From: Planctomycetota bacterium
GTDB lineage: Bacteria > Planctomycetota > Phycisphaerae > Phycisphaerales > UBA5793
Reading direction: 5' to 3'
Length of the DNA stretch: 64,000 bases
Assembly (NCBI GenBank): GCA_013112555.1
Contig: JABFGK010000002.1
Coordinates: 1,054,001-1,118,000, forward strand
Shown here: piece by piece, positions 32,751 through 39,892 of the stretch
How positions within the stretch are numbered: position 1 is the stretch's first letter
Layout of the letters: each line of letters starts with the position of its first letter
Position numbers and translations under genes: made by a program
Notes under the pieces: model-generated
The model's database searches: none
What the model was told of the DNA's origin: nothing
Seen by the model: only the letters and a program-made list of their open reading frames with translations

Positions 32751-34820
32751 ATGTCACAGGGGCCACACATGACCATCGACGATCTGCAGAGTGAGTGGTT
32801 GACGCCTGCCGAAGAAGAGCACTTCTCGCTGCCGGCCATCACGAACTTTCGGGGCATGGTGCAGACTGCGTGGGGCCTCACGGGGATTCAGAACTGGATC
32901 TGCCCACCGACCGGGTACCCAACGCCGACGGCCCTGCTGTACTACGAAGATCCTGCGACCGGCCGAATCCGACGGGCTCCCACATCGGGCATCGAGTATC
33001 GCTGGCGGGCGCATGAAATCGAGCGGCGATGCCCTGAGTTGGGAATCGAAACAGCGATGCGCATGCCGGCTGAGCGGTATGGCGTGATGCAGCGGATTCG
33101 ATTTGTCGATCAGCGCATCACCACGGCTTACCTCGTGTTCGTCGGGTTGCCGCGTGTCTGGCGGTTTACGGATTACTGGAACCTGCCGCCCGAGGATGTG
33201 CCGCAGATGAATCTGCGCCGAATTGACGAGCAGAGTTTCCTGCTGGACGACACGAAGACGTTCGGCTTTGCTCATGTGACGGTGCCGGGGGCTACGAGTC
33301 TGGCGGTCTATCGGAATCTGCATGAGTTTGTCGAAGGGCAGTCGTCGTTGCCGGCGGGTACGAGGGGCCGGGTGGGAGTTGTGCGCCTGGATGTTTCGTC
33401 AGCACAGCAGGAATTCGGGTGGCATGCTTCGCAGGGGTGTCACTGGAGTGATGATGGCACGGCAGAGAATCGCTTGCCGGGTGCGCCGGATGCCGAGCAG
33501 GCGTTTGATCCGGTGAAGGAATGGGACTCGGGTCGGGCGGAGTGGAACCGGGTGTGGGAGTCGGCATTTGAGCCGAGCAATGACGATTTCGCCGGCCACC
33601 TGCCTGCCATTGATGAAAATGCACCGCTGCAGCGTCTGTATTACATGAGTGTTCTGACTTTGCTGATGACGCGACGGTTCATCCCGGAACCGACGACCCG
33701 GGCCGAGATTGCGACCGGCGGCCAGTGTATCTGGTCGGAGAAGCGTGAGCCGTTGAAGAAGGCGTATGTGTGGGGCGGGCCGGACGGGGCACCGACGACG
33801 TCATTTTTGTGGGAACTTGAGTTTCAATCATCGCTGTTGGCTCGGCTCGATCCGGTGGTGTTGCGTGAGCAGATGAATGCAATGATCCGGGTCGATCTGC
33901 ACAAGCACTGGGGGATCGAGACGATCAGCGGGTCTGGGGCCGGGATGGGTTACGGCGTGAACCCGGGTGCGTTTCTGTATTGTGCAGCGGAGTATGTGAA
34001 GCACACGGGGGATCGGCAATGGGCTTTGGACAATCTGGAGTATCTGCGATCGTGCGCCCGGCCGGAGTTGACGGATTACGGTGATTGTCAGAATGTGCTG
34101 GAGTGTGTGAGCACGTATGAGCACACGATTGCAGCGTTCAATGCGCTGGCAGTTTCCGGGCTGCGATTCCTGGCTGAATTGACCGGAGAGGATGACTATG
34201 CCCAGCAGGCAGACCGGCTGGCAGCGGAGGTGATTGAGCAACTGTGGGCCGGCGGGCCGTGGTACTGCATTCAGCCGGACGGCTCGAAGCGCGTGGTCAA
34301 GACGATCCTCGATTTCGTCTATGTGGGTCGGCACATGACGGGCGATCTGCCGGATGAGGTGAAGGCGGGGATGCTCGCGTTTTTTGAAAAGGAGTTGCAG
34401 ACGGAGGACTGGCTGTATGCCCTCGCACCGAGCGATCCGGATGCGCTGACAGCGGCGTTGCCGACGTTCCAGACGTACCGGGCGGACCATCAGGCAACGG
34501 GTTCGTATGACGGCTGGCCGGCTCGGGCAGCGTCGGTGCTGTTGAAGTTCGGTGAGCGGGAGAAGGTGATCGCATGGCTGGAGCGGCTGGAGCAGTTGAC
34601 ACACGAGGGGCCGTTCGGCCAGGCGCATTTCATTCACGACGCCTCTTCCTCGTTAGCCCCTGGTGAATGCACCGGGGGCCATGCCGATGGAACCGGCAAT
34701 CGGGTGAATCGCATGACGCGCAAGGCGTCGTTTTTCAATGGGAACTGCTATTTCGAGTCGGCAGCGGTGGGGTTTGCAGTGATGATGCTGGATGATCTGG
34801 GGATGTGTGAGAGCAAGTGA
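32751..34820 (+). CDS. Six-hairpin glycosidase-like protein carrying an internal R5 repeat
   Basis: The 689-residue product has an N-terminal beta-sandwich-like part (about 1-250) and an (alpha/alpha)6 barrel-like part with WGGPDGAPTTSFLWELEFQS, HKHWGIETISGSGAGMGYG and GDCQNVLECVSTYEHTIAAFNA, as in trehalase/glucoamylase-type glycosidases. There is no signal peptide, so it probably acts in the cytoplasm. The exact activity is not evident. Within the C-terminal region an R5 palindrome (34652-34680) is translated as SLAPGECTGG without breaking the frame. The start is uncertain among 32712, 32751 and 32769; 32751 lies after AGGAG. Confidence 0.65.
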   Translation: MSQGPHMTIDDLQSEWLTPAEEEHFSLPAITNFRGMVQTAWGLTGIQNWICPPTGYPTPTALLYYEDPATGRIRRAPTSGIEYRWRAHEIERRCPELGIETAMRMPAERYGVMQRIRFVDQRITTAYLVFVGLPRVWRFTDYWNLPPEDVPQMNLRRIDEQSFLLDDTKTFGFAHVTVPGATSLAVYRNLHEFVEGQSSLPAGTRGRVGVVRLDVSSAQQEFGWHASQGCHWSDDGTAENRLPGAPDAEQAFDPVKEWDSGRAEWNRVWESAFEPSNDDFAGHLPAIDENAPLQRLYYMSVLTLLMTRRFIPEPTTRAEIATGGQCIWSEKREPLKKAYVWGGPDGAPTTSFLWELEFQSSLLARLDPVVLREQMNAMIRVDLHKHWGIETISGSGAGMGYGVNPGAFLYCAAEYVKHTGDRQWALDNLEYLRSCARPELTDYGDCQNVLECVSTYEHTIAAFNALAVSGLRFLAELTGEDDYAQQADRLAAEVIEQLWAGGPWYCIQPDGSKRVVKTILDFVYVGRHMTGDLPDEVKAGMLAFFEKELQTEDWLYALAPSDPDALTAALPTFQTYRADHQATGSYDGWPARAASVLLKFGEREKVIAWLERLEQLTHEGPFGQAHFIHDASSSLAPGECTGGHADGTGNRVNRMTRKASFFNGNCYFESAAVGFAVMMLDDLGMCESK
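34652..34680. repeat. R5 palindrome inside a coding sequence
   Basis: TTAGCCCCTGGTGAATGCAC followed by CGGGGGCC matches the intergenic R5 arm pair (CCCCGGTGAATACACCGGGG) with few changes, but lies within the glycosidase-like gene, about 140 bases before its stop. It adds roughly nine codons in frame. Confidence 0.8.
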
Positions 34821-34897
34821 CCGCGCGATACGCCAGACGAAGTATCACGGGGCTTTACGGATGCGAGTGAGGTCGGGAAGCCGATATTAATCTGACC

Positions 34898-35851
34898 ATG
34901 GCAACAATGAATCCAATATCCAAGCATGCAAAGATGGTGGTGGCGGTGCTGGCCGGGGGGCCGGACGCGGAACGGCCGGTGAGTATCGCATCGGGCACCG
35001 CGATCGCAACGGCTCTGCGTCAATCGGGTCGGTTTGACGACGTTCGGTATCTCCTGATCGACCGGCTGGACACGGTTGAGCAGCTGCGGGAGACGATCGG
35101 CAATGCCGATGTGGTATTCCCGGCACTGCACGGGCATTGGGGTGAAGGCGGGCCGTTGCAGGCGTTGCTGGAGGCTGATGGTCGGCCGTTTGTGGGGTGC
35201 GGGTCAAAAGCAGCAGCGCTGGCGATGGACAAGATGGAGTGCAAATGGCTCGTGAACGAGCCGCCGTTGTCGATCCCGACGCCGGCTGCGTGCGAGTTGC
35301 GGTCGGTGGAGGATGGGTGTGCGGTTGAGCCGCCGTTGGTGTTGAAGCCGGTGGATGACGGGTCGAGCGTGGATATTCGGATTTGTCATGATGAGGCATC
35401 AGTGGTGCAGGCGCGTCGCGAGTTGCATCCGAAGCGGGCACGGTTGATGGCTGAGCAGTACATTGCCGGCGGGGAGTTCACGGTGGGGATCATCGGGGAC
35501 GAAGTGAGTTCGTTGATCGAGATCGTGCCGACGGTTGCGTTTTACGATTACGAAGCGAAATACGATCGGGACGACACGGGGTATGTGATTGAGCCGGATA
35601 CGGTGTCGGATAAACTCAAGGATCAGATGCGCGCGTGGGCGCTGGCGATTCACCGGGCAGTCGGTGCACGGCATTTGTCGCGTGTCGATTTCCGGTTGGA
35701 AGAGGGTACGGATATCGCATGGTTTCTGGAGATTAATACGATGCCGGGTTTCACATCGCATTCGCTGGTGCCGATGGGGGCAGCAGCGTGCCAGGGGCTG
35801 GAGATGCCGGAGTTGTGTGCGAAGTTGGTTGAGATGGCGATGGCGCGCTGA
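34898..35851 (+). CDS. ddl: D-alanine--D-alanine ligase
   Basis: This ATP-grasp enzyme joins two D-Ala for the peptidoglycan stem. MVVAVLAGGPDAERPVSIASG is the N-terminal signature, followed by PALHGHWGEGGPLQALLE. PPLVLKPVDDGSSVDI and EQYIAGGEFTVGII form the ATP site, and WFLEINTMPGFTSHSLVPMGA holds the metal-binding and second D-Ala site. 317 residues, normal. Its stop overlaps the start of the M50-like gene (TGATG), so they are coupled. With murB and the L,D-transpeptidase it shows a peptidoglycan wall. Confidence 0.95.
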   Translation: MATMNPISKHAKMVVAVLAGGPDAERPVSIASGTAIATALRQSGRFDDVRYLLIDRLDTVEQLRETIGNADVVFPALHGHWGEGGPLQALLEADGRPFVGCGSKAAALAMDKMECKWLVNEPPLSIPTPAACELRSVEDGCAVEPPLVLKPVDDGSSVDIRICHDEASVVQARRELHPKRARLMAEQYIAGGEFTVGIIGDEVSSLIEIVPTVAFYDYEAKYDRDDTGYVIEPDTVSDKLKDQMRAWALAIHRAVGARHLSRVDFRLEEGTDIAWFLEINTMPGFTSHSLVPMGAAACQGLEMPELCAKLVEMAMAR

Positions 35852-36426
35852 TGATCATGAAACGCATTGAACAGATCATCCTGATCGTCAGTTTCATTCT
35901 CTTTTCGTGGCTGGGTATGCAGGCAGTCCACGAACTCGGGCATGTACTGGGAGCCCTTGCCAGCCATGCCGAAATTGAACATGTAGCCCTCCACCCACTG
36001 ATCATCTCCCGCACAGACATCGGGGACAATCCACATCCCCTGGTCGTCGTCTGGGCCGGACCTGTTGTTGGTGCTGCTCTGCCGCTGTGTGCCTTCCTGC
36101 TGGCAATCGTCTGTCGCTCGCCGGGCGTCAACCTGTTTCGTTTCTTCGCCGGTTTCTGTCTGATCGCAAACGGGGCGTACATCACGTTCGGATCGTCAGA
36201 GGGAGGGCTTGATACGGCCGTAATGATACAGAATGGATCGCCGAGATGGGTGATGGTTCTATTTGGAATTCTCACCATGCCGTTGGGATAGTACCTGTGG
36301 CATGGCCAGGGAAAGCACTTCGGCCTTGGCACCGACGCAAAGCCGGTTCATCGTGGGGCGGTTGTTACATCTGTATTGTTGCTGGTAGTGCTGGTGGTTG
36401 TTGAATTGTTGGTGAATAGCCGGTAG
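35851..36426 (+). pseudogene. M50-like (HExxH) membrane protein interrupted by an in-frame TAG
   Basis: The first 146 codons give MQAVHELGHVLGA with an HELGH zinc motif in the first membrane helix, NPHPLVVVWAGPVVGAALPL, and further hydrophobic helices, as in site-2-protease-like M50 proteins. TAG stands at 36289-36291 after TMPLG, but the same frame continues for 44 codons as YLWHGQGKHFGLG and then a full membrane helix (AVVTSVLLLVVLVVVELLV) to a second TAG at 36424. Planctomycete relatives that I recall end with a WHGQGxHFGLG block and last helix, so the true protein likely spans both parts. A nonsense mutation, readthrough, or base error could explain this. Confidence 0.7.
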
Positions 36427-36447
36427 GTGTAATTGTAGGGTTGCCAC

Positions 36448-36590
36448 TCTCTCGTCATGCTCGCGCCTCCCCCATTCGCGGGCATCTAGGGAGTACGGCC
36501 AAAGCCAATCTGATGTCTGATACCTTGTGCGACTCAGGAGGCCTGTGGTGAATCCCCCTGGATTCCTGCGTTCGCAGGAATGACGGAAAG
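36448..36590. repeat. R8 and R2 repeats
   Basis: An R8 copy (CATGCTCGCGCCTCCCCC with ATTCGCGGGCATC, about 36457-36489) and an R2 copy of the TTCCTGCGTTCGCAGGAA form (about 36558-36585). Only about 70 bases lie between; the inner spacer of the 39-kb units is not conserved here. CGGCTAAC at about 36617 resembles the ends of other R5-like copies. Confidence 0.7.
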
Positions 36591-36658
36591 GGGAAGCGCT
36601 CGGCTGTCGCCACACGGCTAACAAACGGCGGCTCGATCAAACCACGCCCTGACCACCT

Positions 36659-37417
36659 CTACTTGATTGCAGCGCGTTCCCATCCACACTCCGGGCAAAT
36701 GCCGGATTCATTGCCGGTTAATAGATAACCACAGTTGATACAACGTGATCGCCTCGCACGGAGGACCGTCCGCACCACTCCAAAGGCGAAAAACGGCAAT
36801 GACAGGATGAGATAGTAACAAAGATAGTCCGTCAGCAAGCCACACCAGATCGGTCGGAGGGGAATGATGCCGGGGCTGGTACGTTGCGGATCTTTCTCCC
36901 TTACAAATGGAATGCCCCAATTCCGCACCTCGATTTTCTTGTTGTCCGGTTCATGTTCACAAACGTACGTGACACTGCCGACCGCTGCTCGCAGTGGCCA
37001 GCCGTAGGCCTCGGTGTATGTCTGACTGTGGTCCGGCTTGTTGTCGGCCATCCATTTGCGTGATGGATACGTCCAGTATGGAAGCGGGGTATACTCAGGC
37101 CTGGATGGAATGATTAGTTGGGCACGATGGAGAATCTCAAACCGCATCCGGCTGGATTCAATCCACAGAGCGAGTCGGGTGTGCCAGAAGGAGTCCCAAC
37201 GAATACAGAACACCGACGGCTGTGTATCGCGATCAATGATTGTCCGGACAGAGTCCCGCGGAGTTGCTGTGACACATGGTGGAATGTAGACGACGGCCAG
37301 AACACAGATGATTGTCATGCCATGTAGCCAAGGCGACGTGATTGCGCGACGCAAAGGGCGCTTGCTCCATTGACTCACTGTGATGGGTATGGATGGGAGT
37401 GTGTGAGATGTGGACAT
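36659..37417 (-). CDS. Two-helix membrane protein with C-terminal zinc ribbon
   Basis: The ATG at 37417 gives 252 residues: one membrane helix near the N-terminus (MTIICVLAVVYIPPCV), an outside domain of about 130 residues without known motif, a second helix (YLILSLPFFAFGVV), and a cytoplasmic RCINCGYLLTGNESGICPEC zinc ribbon (CxxC...CxxC). This architecture is very common in Planctomycetes, in families of unknown function. Base composition is lower in GC than the flanking surE. I cannot assign a role. Confidence 0.75.
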   Translation of the reverse strand: MSTSHTLPSIPITVSQWSKRPLRRAITSPWLHGMTIICVLAVVYIPPCVTATPRDSVRTIIDRDTQPSVFCIRWDSFWHTRLALWIESSRMRFEILHRAQLIIPSRPEYTPLPYWTYPSRKWMADNKPDHSQTYTEAYGWPLRAAVGSVTYVCEHEPDNKKIEVRNWGIPFVREKDPQRTSPGIIPLRPIWCGLLTDYLCYYLILSLPFFAFGVVRTVLRARRSRCINCGYLLTGNESGICPECGWERAAIK

Positions 37418-37456
37418 GTACACCTCCGCCCGGATCGCCACGTCGATCAAAGAGCC

Positions 37457-37492
37457 CCCTCCCCGGCCCTCCCCCGCGGGGCCGGGGGAGGG
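37457..37492. repeat. GC-rich hairpin between zinc-ribbon gene and surE
   Basis: CTCCCCGGCCC and GGGGCCGGGGGAG form a strong stem. There is no T-run on either strand. It could be a terminator of a non-canonical type for surE or another member of the palindromic repeat set. GCGGCTAAC follows at 37534, which supplies the surE stop codon. Confidence 0.5.
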
Positions 37493-37537
37493 AGACACGT
37501 TTCACCGCGCTCGGCTGCGCTGTGCTCCGCCTCGCGG

Positions 37538-38350
37538 CTAACTGTCCTGTTCACCAACCATATTGCGCCACTTGTCGAGCCGTCCATGGTCCGTCAGGTC
37601 ATATTGCAATGGTGTGACGACGATGTGCTTGGCAAACAATGCCTCCACGTCCGAACCTTCAGATGTGTGGTTGAAGTCGAGGCCGTCGCCGGTGATCCAA
37701 TAATAATCGTTGCCTGAGGGACTCGTGCGTTTGTCATACTGATCGTTGACCGCCGACAGATTCATGGGCACAACGCGGATGGATGGCCGCGGGGCGTCCT
37801 CGGGTATGTCCGGCCCTTCCGTCAGCGGCAGGTTGATATTGAGCACGGAGTGGGGTCGCATGACATCTTCGCGATGTTCGAGGCATTTTTCGATGGCTTC
37901 GCGCGCGTGGCGGGCAGCCACCTTCCAGCGAATGGCATCGAAATCGAGAAAGTGGAGGCTGACGGCAAAGGCCGGCAGACCGAGGAAGGCCCCTTCGATG
38001 GCTGCCCCGATCGTGCCGGAATAGATGATGTGAATCCCGACGTTGGTCCCTGCGTTCATGCCGGAGATGACGAGATCCGGTTGCCCTCCGTAGCGTTCCT
38101 CCCACAGTGAGGTGATGGCCAGTTTGACACAGTCGGCCGGCCGGCCTTCGACGGCCACGCCGCGCATTTCCTCGTTGACCTGGAGCGGTTGCACCATGAG
38201 CGGTTCGTGAAAAGTCACGCCGTGGCTCGTGGCGGATTGCACGGTGGCCGGGGCGATGGTGTGGACTTCGCCGAGTTTCACGATTTCGTAGTACAGAGCC
38301 TGGATGCCCGGTGCCCGAATGCCGTCGTCGTTTGTCAGGAGAATTCGCAT
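37538..38350 (-). CDS. surE: 5'/3'-nucleotidase SurE
   Basis: SurE dephosphorylates nucleoside monophosphates and short polyphosphate. MRILLTNDDGIRAPGIQALY holds the Asp-Asp metal ligands at residues 8-9; the next metal ligands are in TVQSATSHGVT and LVISGMNAGTNVG. 270 residues, normal. The ATG at 38350 starts directly with the family motif; earlier frame is discarded. It is divergent from the RidA-type gene, 70 bases away. The TAG stop lies in a GCGGCTAAC block similar to repeat ends. Confidence 0.95.
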   Translation of the reverse strand: MRILLTNDDGIRAPGIQALYYEIVKLGEVHTIAPATVQSATSHGVTFHEPLMVQPLQVNEEMRGVAVEGRPADCVKLAITSLWEERYGGQPDLVISGMNAGTNVGIHIIYSGTIGAAIEGAFLGLPAFAVSLHFLDFDAIRWKVAARHAREAIEKCLEHREDVMRPHSVLNINLPLTEGPDIPEDAPRPSIRVVPMNLSAVNDQYDKRTSPSGNDYYWITGDGLDFNHTSEGSDVEALFAKHIVVTPLQYDLTDHGRLDKWRNMVGEQDS

Positions 38351-38421
38351 GATGGGCCTATTGTAGTGAGGCCATTGGGGCCATGAGTGATCACTTTGCA
38401 CAGAACAGAGGAGACGCCGGC

Positions 38422-38886
38422 ATGTCCGTGTACCAGCGACTGGAGGAACTCGGCCTGGAACTTCCCGAGGCCCCGAAACCGGTGGCATCGTATGTCCCGT
38501 GGGTGCGGACGGGATCGCTTGTCTTTATCAGCGGCCAGTTGCCGTTGATGGATGGGAAACTGTTGTGTGCCGGCCGGGTGCCCGACGAGGTGCCCCCGGA
38601 CAAGGCCGCGGCTGCCGCGCGGATGTGTGCGCTGAATCTGCTGGCTGTGCTGCATGCAGCGACGGACGGGAAACTGGACAGCGTGACCCGCGTCGTCCGG
38701 CTGGGTGTGTTCGTAGCCTCTGCCCCGGAGTTCTTCCAGCAGCCGATGGTCGCCAACGGGGCGAGTGATCTGATGGTCAATGTTTTTGGTGACGAGATCG
38801 GCCGTCACGCGCGGGCGGCGGTGGGGAGTATCGGATTGCCGCTGGGCGCGCCGGTCGAGATCGAGGGATTGTTTGAGGTGGGGTAG
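38422..38886 (+). CDS. RidA/YjgF family protein
   Basis: The RidA fold binds small enamine/imine compounds; the best known member deaminates 2-aminoacrylate. Seen: LVFISGQLPLMDGKLL, ALNLLAVLHAATDGKLDSVTRVVRLGVFVAS, and GLPLGAPVEIEGLFEV, as in the longer YjgF subfamily. The Arg that binds the substrate carboxylate in the classic RidA (GxRS) is not seen at the expected place (AAVGSIGLPLGA), so it may not be a deaminase. Start at 38422 is set by GAGGAG eight bases upstream; 154 residues. Confidence 0.88.
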   Translation: MSVYQRLEELGLELPEAPKPVASYVPWVRTGSLVFISGQLPLMDGKLLCAGRVPDEVPPDKAAAAARMCALNLLAVLHAATDGKLDSVTRVVRLGVFVASAPEFFQQPMVANGASDLMVNVFGDEIGRHARAAVGSIGLPLGAPVEIEGLFEVG

Positions 38887-38905
38887 GAGGAAGCGCCACG
38901 AGGGT

Positions 38906-38990
38906 GCACACTGACAATCCAAGCCACGAACGACACTATATGGCGAGCAAGTGATGTCTCACTGGATTCCTGCGTTCGCAGGAATGACGG
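38906..38990. repeat. Right part of the 130-bp R8-R2 unit
   Basis: Contains the spacer GCACACTGACAATCCAAGCC and the R2 half with TTCCTGCGTTCGCAGGAA. The R8 half is missing. It is the first of four related units around the GIY-YIG gene. Confidence 0.8.
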
Positions 38991-39053
38991 CTTGCGCGGC
39001 GGCTCGTGTATGATGGTGCTGTGATTCTTTGCTCAATACGGAGTGTCTCTGTG

Positions 39054-39341
39054 ATGAGACAGCCAGCCGTGTACATTCTGGCCAGCAAACGAAATGGCAC
39101 ACTCTATATTGGAGTGACGAGCGATCTCGTCAGAAGAGCGTGGCAGCATCGGAGGCAATTGGCCGGCGGTTTCACGAAAAAATACGATGTTCACATGCTG
39201 GTGCATTATGAGTTGTATGGAGAAATGACACGAGCAATTGAGCGAGAGAAGCAGTTGAAGAAGTGGAAGCGAGAATGGAAGATACAGTTAATAGAAGAGA
39301 AGAATCCTCATTGGAATGATCTGTACAGGACTATTCTTTAG
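39054..39341 (+). CDS. GIY-YIG nuclease domain protein (single domain)
   Basis: The 95-residue protein is essentially one GIY-YIG domain: AVYILASKRNGTLYIGVTSDLVRRAWQHR (Tyr, Tyr-Ile-Gly and catalytic Arg), then YGEMTRAIEREKQLKKWKREWK, where the Glu would bind metal. Such small proteins of the UPF0213/YhbQ type are common and of unknown role, possibly nicking nucleases. The ATG at 39054 is chosen because the family begins just there. It is surrounded by four copies of a 130-bp inverted-repeat unit, which may be more than chance. Confidence 0.9.
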   Translation: MRQPAVYILASKRNGTLYIGVTSDLVRRAWQHRRQLAGGFTKKYDVHMLVHYELYGEMTRAIEREKQLKKWKREWKIQLIEEKNPHWNDLYRTIL

Positions 39342-39350
39342 CACAACTTC

Positions 39351-39890
39351 CTCATTCGTCATGCTCGCGCACGCGGGCATCCAGTGGGGACGCCTGGGTG
39401 TGTACACTGACAATCCATGTCATGAACGACACTGTGTGGTGAGTGACGTCACACTGGATTCCTGCGTTCGCAGGAATGACGGCAAGAGAACAGCGCCTCC
39501 GGCAAGACGGCACCTGCCTTTCCTGTGAATTCACCACCTCATTCGTCATGCTCGCGCACGCGGGCATCCAGTGGGGACGGCTGGGGGCACACTGACAATC
39601 CAAGCCACGAACGACACTGTGTGGTGAGAGACGTCTCACTGGATTCCTGCGTTCGCAGGAATGACGAAATAGGGATTCGTGATAAATAAGACATTGGAGG
39701 CCCAAGAGATGGGTCTGCGCTCACTCGTCATGCTCGCGCCTCCCCCGCACGCGGGCATCCAGTGGGGACGCCTGGGGGCACACTGACAATCCATGTCATG
39801 AACGACACTGTGTGGTGAGTGACGTCACACTGGATTCCTGCGTTCGCAGGAATGACGAAATAGGGATTTCTGCGTTTGCAGGAATGGCGA
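39351..39890. repeat. Three 130-bp R8-R2 units in a row (BIME-like)
   Basis: Units at about 39353-39482, 39537-39666 and 39721-39858. Each opens with CGTCATGCTCGCGCACGCGG (R8, with GCATCCAGTG next) and closes with the R2 hairpin CACTGGATTCCTGCGTTCGC...GGAATGACG. The two ends are imperfect inverted copies of each other. The spacer of about 65 bases (ACACTGACAATCCATGTCAT and GAACGACACTGTGTGGTGAG) is well conserved. A degenerate extra hairpin follows at 39866-39888. It fills the 551-base gap between two convergent genes. Confidence 0.9.
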
Positions 39891-39892
39891 AA

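Noticed and set aside
36455-36640. A short minus-strand frame across the R8-R2 repeats
   Set aside because: Its peptide (including HSCERRNP-like text) is the translation of repeat sequence, which produces similar false frames at every copy.
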